Position numbers and translations under genes: made by a program | Notes under the pieces: model-generated | What the model was told of the DNA's origin: nothing | The model's input: only the letters and a program-made list of their open reading frames with translations | Database searches by the model: none | Assembly (NCBI RefSeq): GCF_002775205.1 | Contig: NC_036456.1 | Coordinates: forward strand, 27,857,108 to 27,921,107 | Length of the DNA: 64,000 nucleotides | From: Xiphophorus maculatus | Taxonomy: Eukaryota; Chordata; Actinopteri; Cyprinodontiformes; Poeciliidae | Reading direction: 5' to 3' | Part shown: positions 33,000 to 45,435 of the stretch, in pieces | How the letters are laid out: each line of letters starts with the position of its first letter | How positions within the stretch are numbered: the first letter of the stretch is position 1

Positions 33000-35900
33000 T
33001 AGCTAAAAAATAACAAAATAAAATAAGATAAAAATACTTGCATGCAGAAAGAAATTTCTCTTTGCACAGTTTTCTGAGTCATTGTCCAAAGTCGCCCCCT
33101 GTAGGTCGGTAGGAACAACAATCCAACAAATTAAATTGTAAAACAGATTTACGGTAATATGTTGAAAAATTACATCTTAACATTGTTAGTAACCAGATTC
33201 TTCTACCCTAAATACCCTACAAATAAAAATAATAAAATAATATATATTTGTTAGTACCGTGTCATTATAGTAGAGACATCTACAGTCTTGGGTATTCTGG
33301 ATGACTTTTTCAAATAGACTTTTACTGCACCGTCTGTCTGTCTGTCTGTCTCAGTGTCATTGCTGTAAAGTTCTCCTCTACCATTATCAGAAATAGTTTA
33401 GTTTTTCTTTCACTGTTCATCTCACTGCTCACAATATCCCAAAGAAAGTGACAAGCAGTGCAAACATGTTCAGTTCCTTTATTGTCCCCCAATGGGGGTT
33501 TTTATTTTGTAGCCAGGCATTTCAAACATACAAAGCAACATGAAATAGACAATATTAAACACAGATAAAGCATACAAGCACCAATTCATTTATATGCATT
33601 GGAGATTGTGAAAAAATTACAATGATTGGTCAGAAAAAAGTGGGTAATATGTGCTTTATACTTTAGACCTTTCAGTCTGGCACTGAATAAAAGTATTAAA
33701 TTTAAGATTTGCCACCTTGGAAAGATAAGATGTTAGATAATGACTTGTTACAGTTTAAATATTTTCTTGAATACTTGTAGTTGGGTGCAAATAAGAGAGA
33801 GAAAGAGAAAGACTGCAAATCACAGAAGTACAAAAACTGGATTAACAAAGTATATGAACCTAATTTTTCAAGGAAGAAGCATTCTGTGTTTCTACTGAAC
33901 TGTATGATTCAGAGATCATATATAATCTCAACAAAGAACTTGTAGGTCACTTAAAAAAACATCTCTAATTAAGTGATCCATTTGCAGAGGTTCTAATGAT
34001 ACCAGTTACAAAATATTTTGAAGGTTCATGAAAGGATCCAAACTGATCAGGCAGTGAGAAAGACTTACTACGATGTTCAAATCTCTATATTTTAAGTTTA
34101 ATTAATCAAATTAATAAAATGTTTGACTGAACATTTTTGGAGGATTTGTGGAGTGTTTTATTTTGAAAAGGAAAATAATCTGCTACATCATTATTGTGAA
34201 TCATTTTACCATTGTAAAAAAAATACTCATAAACATTATTTATTAGTTTTTCATTGAATTCTCTTTTACTTTTGATGGAAATGTGCTGTGCAGTGTTTTT
34301 GTTCATATGTGTAAACAAAACATCCAGCAGATTATGTTCATAAATCATTAACTCACTGTATCCATAGTCAATCAATTCTGCTAAGGATTAGATGAATTTT
34401 ATGCTGTAACACCATAAAATGCTACTTTTTTTTAACAAAACAATGAAATCAGAAAAGACTAACTTGTTTTTCACTGAGACACTAAACAAATAGAAAAAAT
34501 TGTCGGAATTCTTTTTGACTGAATATAATATTAATTTAGATGTGTGTGAAATAAACACTACACAATATCCCCGATGGAGGAGCAGTTTGACCTTTAGTGC
34601 AAAATCTGCAACTTTTTGTACTTTATACTGGATTCAGAAAGACTTGAGAGTAACCAAACTGTTAAATATTGAAAAATGTTTTAAAGCGATTATATTTTCA
34701 TTACTTTGGAAGTTACTGTATTTTAGTAAAACAGTGATGTTAATATCAGAGATAAACTCAACATAAGACCCAGAACTAGACATTGGTAAAAACTATATCC
34801 TTATGATTGTGGCAAGATGATAAAATGGAACAAGACATGAAATATTTGTGGAAACAAAACATATGGAAATGACTGATGTCATGAAGAGTGTTTGACATTA
34901 AATATATCAATCACACAAAGGAAATATATATAAGAATATTTATTTCATAACATTCCTGGACCCATACAGCAAAAATAACTAAAATAAAACTAATATGACA
35001 TCAATCTTCATTCAGTTAAGTTTATTGTTCTCATGCTAATTAGAGATAGAACAATAATAATTGATAGGTATTTTCCTTTCGAACCTAAATAAAAGAAAGA
35101 ACCACAGACAACGTATATGAATTTTATGTAGAGCTTTTGCAAAAGGAGAACACTCTATCGAACTTCTCCTCCGATCAGTTCTACAGAGCGTTCTGGACTG
35201 CCCTCACAAAAACTCCTGTTTTTATTGTCAAAGAAGAACAGGCAAGGGGCAGTCAGGAAAACAACAGAGGTCGTAAAGCTTCTAACCCGAACATCTAACA
35301 ACCCAGTTCCAGATGTGATATCTGATCAAAGGTCTGAGCCCGGTTCAAATCTTGGTCAATACTGTCAATAAAACAAAATACGACTGTTCACAGGTAGTTA
35401 CTAAATTAGGAGGTGTTCTTGCAAAAGGGTTTAAGGTCTGAGAAACTTAGTGTTATCTATTTCTCGTAAAGTTGAACAGACAGTAGTGACCTCCAGGTCA
35501 TTTAAAGAAGAGAACACTTTAAACAGAAAATCACAAAGATCTATAGACTTAATGTGAACTAGAGTAAGAATCAAATGATAATACCAAAAAATCTCTAACA
35601 GTAATCACAAAGTATTTTAGCATACAAAGCAGATGCATTTAATATATATGCAACATATAATCAGTTCAACCACATCATATGGACAGAATTAAAGTTAAAT
35701 ACATTATAATTTGACTCAAATTACATTTTCTATGTAAAGAAACTCAGCAAAATGCATCCAGTGATTGACTTTGCAGCAATCAGTTTGCTGAATGATGTAA
35801 TGACACCGGAGAGTTGATTGAATCAATTTGTTAATGATGAACAATTTGTTCTCACTAAAAGTCTCCAATTATCCATCTAATGTAGTGGCGCATTTATACA

Positions 35901-36237
35901 ACTTTTAGAGTGTAAACATTTTCACACAAGAAAATATTAGTTTTCTTTGACTAAAAAAATTACGTTTCTTAGTCAAAGAAAACTAAGAACTTTATTCTTT
36001 TAAAAACTAAAGTTCACAATGGAATAGAATGAACAAATTATAAATGATCAAAAGAAAAAAGAAATAAATAATAAGTAGCTATAGTAAAGTAAGATGAAGC
36101 GACTTATGTTGTCTTCAGTGGAAAGGATAAGTTCAGCGTGGAAAACAGAGGGGCTTTCAAAAAAAGATAAAAAAGGAATAAAATACTTTACATGCAAGAA
36201 AAAGTTTTGTTCTAACAACTAAGCATGAATTATGGTT
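33000..36237. other. Long AT-rich stretch without a recognised gene
   Basis: No coding gene. It contains a (GTCT)n run near 33335 and a short LINE-tail-like segment near 33465-33600. A possible LTR-like segment lies near 35040-35400, with minus-strand AATAAA before a U5-like stretch. A hairpin is at 35937-35986. The end near 36.1 kb matches the 3' flanks of genes 2 and 3. Confidence 0.4.
35937..35986. repeat. Perfect 18-bp inverted repeat
   Basis: TTAGTTTTCTTTGACTAA at 35937-35954 is the reverse complement of the sequence at 35969-35986, around a 14-base loop. Function unknown. Confidence 0.6.
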
Positions 36238-37770
36238 TCACTTGATGTTGAATGATTTCTTGAGGTTTTCCTCTGCCTGTTCTTTTGTGATTCTCTTCCA
36301 AGCATCAGGAATGTCAGCAGGCTTTGCATCATATGCTTCAGCAAATTCCTCATTGAATGTGGCCATCACATATTTCCAGTAATTTGATGCTTGATGACTC
36401 ACATGTGGAGGAATATTCCAGTCTGGGTAAATCTCCCTATATTCTTTGTAAGGATGCCATTCACCCTTTGTGGCCCTGCAGTGAAAATATTCATCACTCA
36501 TAACAAGAGAGGAGCAGATGTCAGTCGTGAGCTTTTGTGACTCATCCCACATGGCCCAACCTAAACCCTCTGGTCGATGCATGGAAGCAAAGTGTTGAGT
36601 GTGGTTTTCTCCACCTGCATCACAGGGAACTTTGCAGAATGGACACTGTTTGCCACAACCAATCACTCTGTTGAAAAGCTCATTCTCTGGTTTTATGTGA
36701 AGCTGTGAGAGTTTTGTTTCAAACTGTGTGTTTTTAAACTTGACTGTAAGAGCTTCTGTCATTTCCTCCACACACTCTTTGAGCCAGTGAGCAAACTGTT
36801 CCTGGTCAGCATTGTTCAGAACCATGAAGGCATCAAGAGAATCCTGGGAAATTGCCAGTTTATCTCCAACTTCTTTGCAGATATTTTCAACAAATGTCCT
36901 CAGACTGTCAGTCTTTTCTGCTTTAGTCTTTTTAATGGCATAATTTATGTAATCAATGCAGGACTTAAGTTGTTTGTCCTGAAACCCACATAGAGTAGAC
37001 CCAGACGAGAATGTCTTCTTTATTCTACCAGATATCCAGGATTTTACATAATCTTCATATGAGCGAATGTAACTCTTAAAGCTTTCGAAGTCACTTTTTG
37101 AAATCAGATCCAGTAAAACTGAATACTGGAAGGACATTCGTGTGCTGAACTCCTCTTTTGTCATCATTTTATCAACAATATCAAGACCAAGAGAACGATA
37201 GATGAAGTTTTCAACAGCAGGTTTCAGACATTGGTTGGTGAATTCTTCAGCTTTCTTCTGGCATTGATCTCTTTCTTGAAACACATCTTTGAAATCTGTG
37301 CAAAACTTTTCTTTGTGTTTCTGCAGACATCTGTAAGGATCATTGTCTTGGATAAAATCTTCATGAATTTTCTGAAACGTTCTGCTGCAGATCCACATAT
37401 GTGTTGTTTCAGAGACACCTCAAACTCAATGTCTATATCAACATCAGCTTTGTTCAGCCTCTCATCAATGACGTGAAGAATCTCCTGGATAAAAGTGTCA
37501 TAATTGATTTTTCTCCTAAGTTTGTTACTAATACAGTCAATGCAAGCAGACATTATGCTGTCAGCGAGTTATTGTTTTAACTTTAAAAGATTTGGCATGC
37601 TATACACGTGTATTATGTATTTCATTACTATTCTGGGTGCGTCCCTTTTCTGAAGGGACACACTGGTGAAGATATTTAAAATCTGGTATTCAGAAAAAGA
37701 CAAGGTGTTCAGTGATTCAGTCCACATCTTAAGACATTTGTCAAGCTCTCTGTCAGTAATTTGGCTACTT
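36238..37770 (-). pseudogene. GVIN 3' fragment pseudogene
   Basis: Only the C-terminal third of a VLIG protein remains, including the Cys/His cluster (CGKQCPFCKVPC) and an FNIK end. A one-base deletion near 37382 shifts the frame: GTTCTGCTGC where paralogs have TTCTGGCTGC. Between about 37565 and 37655 unrelated sequence replaces roughly 150 bp. Homology ends near 37770. No GTPase domain, acceptor or promoter. Closest by eye to the ends of genes 2 and 3, so it is probably the remnant of a tandem copy between them. Confidence 0.88.
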
Positions 37771-38009
37771 TGCTGTAGTGGAGAGTTGATTTCATTGAGT
37801 TGATAACAATAAACATTTAATTTATACTAACACTCTTCTATTATTCATCTAATGTAGTAGCACATTTATAACAATTTTTAACAAGATAAATATTTTCAGA
37901 CAAGATAATTTACAAACAAAAGTTAATAAAAATAGAATGGCAAAATGTTATAACTGATCAATGATTTAAAAAATAATAAGTAGCTCTATAGTAAATTAGG
38001 CCGAAGCTG

Positions 38010-38015
38010 TTTATT
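38010..38015 (-). promoter_or_regulatory. Candidate poly(A) signal of gene 3
   Basis: AATAAA on the minus strand about 150 bp past the stop, in the same GACAAAATAAA context as gene 2. Confidence 0.5.
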
Positions 38016-38161
38016 TTGTCTTTTGTGAAAGTGCAGAAACCAATGTGTGAATTAGAGGGAGTTCAAGAAAGGACAAAAATACTCTACATGCAAGAACCAT
38101 GTAGATTTCTTGTAACTCATGTTTCACTTGAACATAATAATAATTATGTTCAATTATAATT

Positions 38162-41100
38162 TCACTTGATGTTGAATGACTTCTTGAGGCTTTCCTCTGC
38201 CTGTTCTTTTGTGATGTCCTTCCAAGCATCAGGAATGTCAGCAGGCTCTGCATCATATTCTTTAGCAAATTCCTTGTTGTACTTGGCCATCACATATTTC
38301 CAATAATCTGATGCCTCAAGGCTCACATCTGGAGGAATATTCCAGTTTGGGTAAATCTCTCTATATTTTTTGTAAGGATGCCATTCACCCTTTGTGGCTG
38401 TGCAGCAAAAACTCTTGTCACTGATAACAAGAGAAGTGCAGACATCAGTCATAAGTTTTCGTGACTCATCCCACCTGTATTGACCTAAACCCTCTGGTCG
38501 ATGCAAAGAAGCAAAGTGTTGAGTGTGGTTTTCTCCACCTGCATCACAGGGAACTTTGCAGAATGGACACTGTTTGCCACAACCAATCACTCTGTTGAAA
38601 AGCTCATTCTCTGGTTTCATATGGAGAAGTGAGAGTTTTGTGTCAAACTTTGTGTCTTTAAACTTTTCTCTAAGAGCTTCTGTCATTTCCTCCACACACT
38701 TGTTGAGCCAGTGAGCAAACTGTTCCTGGTCAGACTTGTTCAGAACCATGAAGGCATCAAGAGCATCCTGGGAAATTACCAGTTTATCATCAAGTTCTTT
38801 GCAGATATTTTCAACAAATGTCCTCAGACTGTCAGTCTTTTCTGTGTTTGCCTTTTTAATGGCATCAATTATGTGGTCGATGCAGGACTTAAGATGTTTG
38901 TCCTCTAACTCACAAACTGTCAACCCAGAGGAGAAATACTCTTTAATTCTTATAGATGTCCATAAATGTACATAATATTCATATGAACAAATGTACATTC
39001 TAAAGCTTTCAAAGTCACTTTTTGAAATCAGATCCAATAAAATTGAATACTGGAAGGACATTCGTGTGCTGAACTCCTCTTTTGTCATCATTTTATCAAC
39101 AATATCAACACCAAGAGAACGATAGATGAAGTTTTCAACAGCAGGTTTCAGACTTTGGTTTGTGAATTCTTCAGCTTTTTTCTGGCATTGGTCTCGTTTG
39201 TGGAAGACATCTTTGAAATCTGTGCAGAACCTTTCTTTGTTTTTCTGCAGACATTTATAAGGATCATTTTCTTGTATAAATTCTTCATGCATTTTCTGAA
39301 ACTTTCTGGCTGCAGATCCACAGATGTGTTGTTTCAGAGACACTTCAAACTCAATGTCAGTGTCAACATCAGCTTTGTTCAGCCTCTTATCAATGATGTG
39401 AAGAATCTCCTGGATGTAAGTATCATGATAATTGGTTTTTCTCTTGACTTTGTCACTAATATGATCATCACAATCGGAAATAATCCTGTCAGCAATTTTT
39501 TGTCTTGTCTTTATTAGGCCTGTCCAGGTAAAAAGTCCAATAACAGCAGTTTTGACTGTTTCCTTCATTCCTATAGGTTGGTATATAAAAGGCTCCAGTC
39601 CACAGACTTTGAGGTTTTTGTTAGTCAGAAGTTCATATGCATGGCTTCCCTTGAGTGAAAGATTTGAACGCAACTGATGGGACACATTGGTGAAGATATT
39701 TGACGTCTGTTGTTCAGAGAAAGACAAGCTGTTCAGTGTTTCGAACCACATCTTATTAAATCTTTCATCAAGCTCTCTGTCCGTCATTTGAACTTTGTTT
39801 TTATGACATTCATCAATTAAAGCACAAACCGCTTTTTCAATTTTTTCTGTATAAGTTGCCCTGATTTTGTCGAGTTCTTTCAATCCCTTCTTAATGTCAG
39901 CTGCTGCTGTGATCTGGTTGAACACTGATCTTTCAGTTTGTCGTCGAAGACTCTTTATGCTGTTGGAGAAATCCTCTCTGTATCCTTCAACCAGATAAAC
40001 ATGACCTTCTGGCTGATCAAAGTATTTCTTCAGATTCTCAAGGATCTTTGTTTCCCACTTGGTCAGCTCTGTGATTGCTTCACTTTTCAACACAATGATG
40101 AATTCATTCATGTCAGATATTTCAGATGTTGCAGTAAATGAACCAAAATTGGAAATTCTTGTCTCTGCTGTGGTAACCCATTTGTACATTTCCTTTTTGA
40201 ACTCCCACTCCCATTGGTTGTATTCTGTGCAGAGCCTCATGTAAGCATCAGCCACCAGGCTGTTTCTGAAGCTGAAGATGAAGTTTTCATGTTTTACTGC
40301 GTTCCAGAGGCTGATTATCCACTCTCTGAACTCCAAGATGTTATTAGAAGTTGACTCACACTTTCCCAGCTGTTGGATGATGTTTTTCTTTAGTTCATAG
40401 ACAGTCTCACTGTATCCTGCATTGACTGGAGCCATTGGTGGGTTTCCATTCCAGAGTCCAGGAACGTAGCAGTTCCCAGTGTCTGGATTATACTCCATCA
40501 CATCAGTGAAGCTCGTGTATTTTTCTTTCTTCTCCATTCTAGCTGCAGCCTGGGTCATCTCATTCAGCTGTTCTAACAGCAGCTTCCTGTCTCTCAGGTT
40601 CTTCTCATGAGCTGAAACATCAGAAACGTTCTGGTGAACAAACTGACATTGAGGCTTTTTGCCGACCTCCTTCATCCTGAGGAAAGCATGCACCACTATC
40701 TGCAGGATGTCTTTCATCTCTGTTGAATTCTCCATTGCAATATTGATAATGGTGATGTCACTCAGACCAACAACAAGTGTTGCCAGCTCATTGTCATGCT
40801 CATAGCTGTTGTCCAGCTGTGCTAGCTCTGGTGACTTTAAGCCTTCAGTGTCGATGATCATCATGAAGTCACAGTTGAGAACTTTCTTGAAGTCTTCATT
40901 GACTTTGATGAGCAGCATGAAGGCACCTCTAGTGCATCGACCACTGCTGACTGCAAACTGAACTCCAAACATGGTGTTAAGGAGAGTGGACTTCCCTGTG
41001 CTCTGAACTCCAAGAACTGTGACGACCAGGATCTTGTTCTTTGGAGACACCAAGTCATTGAGCTGAGAGAGAACATCACTCACCCATCTGAGAGGAATGT

Positions 41101-42825
41101 TGGAAGCATCTCCATCTACAAGCTCAAGAGGAAATCCATCCAGCAACAACTGAGCACAGAGTTTGGGCAGATGTTGCAGTTGTTGACGTGATGGATGTGT
41201 TTCTGGAAGGTAAAGAGAAGCTTCATAGATCTGACCCATTTCACGGAAGAAGTGCTCAACTCCCAGTGAGCTGCTGGAAAGTTGTTGGTCAATTTCTTTG
41301 ATCTCCTGTTTGTTTTCAGAATCTTTGCATTTTTCCTTGTAAAGTTCCCTGAGGCCAGAAAGTTCTGTTCTAGACAAGTTGTCAAGGTTCATTCTCATCC
41401 ATTTCAGAAAATAACACCTTTCTCTATGTGGGCTGGATATTGCATTAATGAAGCATGTCATTGCATTGGACATTGCAGAAACATTTTGCTTTTTCCTCAG
41501 TTCTTTTCTCTCGCTCTGAAGTTTGCTTTTGTAATTTTCAATGTTTTCAGAACCAACTTTTCGGAGACGAAATTCTTCCTTTTCTAAACAAGTCAGTTCC
41601 TTCCATATTTTATCTTGTAAAGGAAGTTGATCTTCTTTGTATTTCATGATGTCTTCAATCTCTGCAGTGATTTTATCAGCTTTCATCTTGCCAGCCTGGC
41701 ACTCTGGAGAATCTTCATCAACTATGATTCCCAGTTCATGTGTGACATCAGCCATCTTCTTTACAGACATCTTCCTCTGTGGGTTATTAATTACATCACT
41801 GACTCTTTTCCTCAATTGTTTGACAAAATCTGCATTATTTGTCTGTTTTGATTTTATAATTATGTTGTTTCTTGTCAAGCCCAGATTGGTTGTTATTTTC
41901 TTCAGAACATATGGAGTAAGGCTCTTGCTCTGTTGGTTTCCTACTAAGAAGATCTGAGCTTTATGGTTTTTGTTCATCAGCAGTTCATACTCAGAGTCCA
42001 GCTGGTCAAAGAAAACAAAAACTGCAGCAGATGTCTGACATAAAAAGGAGAATTGAGTTTCAAATGAAGCAATGTCTCCACGAAGGTTAGCTATAGCAAC
42101 TGGTTCACTGAAGATGTCCATGTTTTTGTTTCCACAGGGAAGGTACCAGGTCATTTCAGTCAGTCCATTGGATATTCTTCTCTGAATGTCTCCACACTCC
42201 ATGTCACGGTGAACAAAGGTGTCATCTGGGTTGTTTAAAAGTTTATTGAGGATCTCTGATTTGGACAGAGAGCACTCACCCAGTCTCACAAATGAGATCA
42301 TTGGAAGTTCAGAAAGAGCTATTCTTTCTTCTATGAAGCCTTTTGATTCTGAAAGATCTGAAGGTCTGTACTTCTTAACAATGTCTTTCATGGCCCACAG
42401 CATGAGGGTGCACTGCTGTGTATCACAGTTAGGAAGCAGCAGAGGAACAGAGAACTGACACATGGACATTTTTAGAGCTAATTCTTGACGAACAAACCCA
42501 TCAGAACACAGGAAGAGAGCAGTGATTAAATCAAGAGGATTTAGAGAGTCACCCTCATTTGTACAAGCAAGCAGATCATCCAAATTGAACTCACCAGGGT
42601 CTAATTCATCATCTTGGTTAGACATAGAAACTGATTTTATCTTTCTAGCTGTTACATTCACCATCATCAGTTTCTTGAGAAAATGCCATGAAAGATCAGA
42701 TTTAAACTTTGGAGGCTCATCATTGATGGTCTTCTCATTGATCTCCAGTATCTTGTTGAGTGACAGCTTCTCCCTGTAGAACTGATGCAATCCCAGATCC
42801 TCCAAAAATGTCTTCAGCTTGGTCC
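38162..42825 (-). CDS. gvin1-like: Gene 3: interferon-induced very large GTPase, giant exon
   Basis: A third intact giant exon of about 1554 residues. GVQSTGKST lies near residue 600 of the open frame, with IIDTEGL and the C-terminal CGKQCPFCKVPC...HTQHFASLH cluster, ending FNIK. The 5' edge is the acceptor TTTAAACAG ending at 42826, then GG ACC AAG. There is no ATG near the exon start: the codon that is ATG in gene 1 is ACA here. This shows that upstream exons must supply the start. The first 110 residues match gene 1; the core matches genes 2 and 4. Nearest phase-1 donors upstream are at 52377. Confidence 0.93.
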
Positions 42826-45435
42826 CTGTTTAAAATAAAGCCAAATATCTTACTTTAGTCAATAACCTTAAATCATTGTCTTTTAACTGTTAATGCCAAT
42901 AATAAATGTTTTTCATTAAGTCCAAAAGGTACATGATGTGCCCTGCAAAATTATTTATATCCCTTATCTCTTAAAAAAATCACAGTCCAACCACAACTTT
43001 TCAAGTATAGACAAACCAACACAAAATAACACAATTCTGAAGTAGAACTAAAATAATAAATGTTTTTTAAATAATTCCTAAATTCATATAATTCATATGA
43101 GCAATTCATATTAACAGGCCCAGCGGCATAGGAGGACATTGTGGGGCATTGCCTGCCCACAGAGTCAGCCTTGTCCTCTCCTGAACTAGAAGCTGTTTAT
43201 TTTTAATTTTACTTCAAAGGTGCCAACTTTCTATTATTCCCATCTTGATTTGAGACAGTAGGGGCTTCTACACATTTTTCAGCCATTACAACAATTTAAT
43301 CAATAGTTAATATGTCGTAACGTGTTTTTCCGTTATGACACCTGTGCAACAGACACACACATGCAGTGCTGTGCAGTGTGTGTTAGAATCATGGCAGCAA
43401 ACCAGCAAAAGCCACAGAACCTTGCACAGGTTTTCAAACTAACCATGAATAGTTCAGTAATGCTGTTGGATGCAGATAATGTTAGATAAATGATGACTAG
43501 CTAATGCCAATATATCACGTTATGCTTGTTAACAAGTATTGTCTACTAATTTTGTTATTAATGTTCAAAAGTGGCTAGTAGTGGTTACATTTACTTGAGA
43601 AACTTTCTAAGATAAAAAAGGTACTTATAAGAGTAGTTTTACTGAACTGCACGTTTTACTTTTACTTCAAATTCAAAAATACTATTAACCCCAAAGGGAA
43701 ATTAAATGTTGTAGTAAGTCATTAATTCAGATTCTTCAAAGAGTTATTGAAGATCGTGATGGTTGTTGGCAGGAAAGAGTTTCTGCAACTGTCTGTGCTG
43801 CACTAAATTAGAAGAAGCCTTTGACTGAAGATGCTCTGCCTTCCCAAGACAGACTGATGAAGAGGATAGTCAGGATTGTCCATAATTTTCTTGATTTTAT
43901 CTTCTTTGCATAATCATCTCTAGAGGTTGTACAGCTGTCCCCAGACCAGAACCAGCCTTCTTTATGACGCTGTTGAGCCTTTTTAGGTCCCTGGCTCTGA
44001 TGCTGCTTCCCCAACAGATGATGGTAGAAGAGATGGTGCTCTCAACAACAGACTTATAAAGGATCTGCAGCATCTTGCTGCAAACCTTGAATGATCTTAG
44101 CTTCCTCAAGAAGTCCAGTCTGCTCTGTCCCCAATTATAGAGGCTTCACTATTGAATCTCAGTCCAGTCTGTCGTCAAGGAGAACACTGAGGTATTTATT
44201 TTGTTTTTCTCCCATGATGAAAATAGGGTTTGATCTGACTTTGTCTTTCCAGTAATCAACAATCATCTCCATTTTTTGCGTACATTCCAGAGGAGATAAT
44301 TGTTCCCCTACCATGCCACAAAGTGGTCCACCACTTGAATAATATTATTATTGCTACTTTTACTTAAGTAGATTGATTTTGCATTTAAAGAAATGCACTC
44401 TACAGATTGGAAACATTCTTAGATTTCTGCAATATATAACCTGTGTATGCAAATTTGAGCCTATTTACTCAACATGTCGCTGTTTAAATTCTTATTGTTT
44501 ATTTTGTACTAATAAACATGTTCATTTTATTTGAAAGGTTATATAAAAGTTTGTTTATGTATTTATGTTGATGTAAAAGCTAGTTTACACCTCCTGCCCC
44601 CAAAATAAGCCAATGCCCCCCCTGCTAAACTCCTCTGGAGCCAGGCTGTAGGTTAGGCATCTACCTCTTCTTTGTAACAGCTATTGCTGAAACAGTACAA
44701 AACAAACCAAATAACTATGTTAAAGTCTCATCAGGACTTATTGTTAATACAATACTTAAGCTGCCTCGGAATATTATATTACAAATATATAAGAGTATAT
44801 TGTAGATCGACAAAACAAATCTGACGCTGAATATTTTTTCTGCTGTTCACCACACTCAAAAATGAGCATCAAAACGCCCTTTATTTTATGTGTTATTGTC
44901 TGTTACGCATGGCTGTGTATATATATATCAGTTTGGGTTCATTATGGATTATTTTGATTGCACATTTGAACACTTTCACATTTAGTTTTCACTCATGCAC
45001 ACCAAGCAAGTTTGGTTGTCCTCATACCAAACTGATTGTCAAAATTCATATTAGAAACTTTAAGTTTAATGTTAGTTTGTTCTAAATAAATGTGTTTTTC
45101 AGATACTCTTAAATATGGTGTGTGTTTCTTCTTGTTGTGACCTTTGAGCCCAGTCATAACAGAAGTGTGGTGTGATTTTATATTCAGCCCCTGAGTTGGT
45201 GTTTTATAAAGCATCTTTTGCTTCCTTCTGTGGTTTCAATTCATCCAGAGTTGATCTAATTTTTCAGTAAACATTCCTCTTGCACACACTCAGCCTTGCA
45301 GCCTATATTGTATTTTTCACTGAGAATAAATAATGATACCTACAAGGAATTAAAGTATTTTGTGAATATTTTGTTGACTCCCTTTGATTTTTCTTTACGT
45401 CACTCAGGATATCCAGTATTTCCACACTGACTAGA
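42826..45435. repeat. Segmental duplication upstream of gene 3 (partner 7710-11575)
   Basis: Copy of the gene 1 upstream DNA without its two solo LTRs. It ends where the retrovirus-like element begins at 45436. Contains the LINE fragment at 43665-44335. No coding exon recognised. Confidence 0.85.
43665..44335 (-). mobile_element. L2/Rex-like LINE 3' fragment, second copy
   Basis: Same LINE piece as at 8560-10085, uninterrupted here. Small deletions are present (for example near 43900) and the frame is broken. Duplicated with the locus, not inserted independently. Confidence 0.75.
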
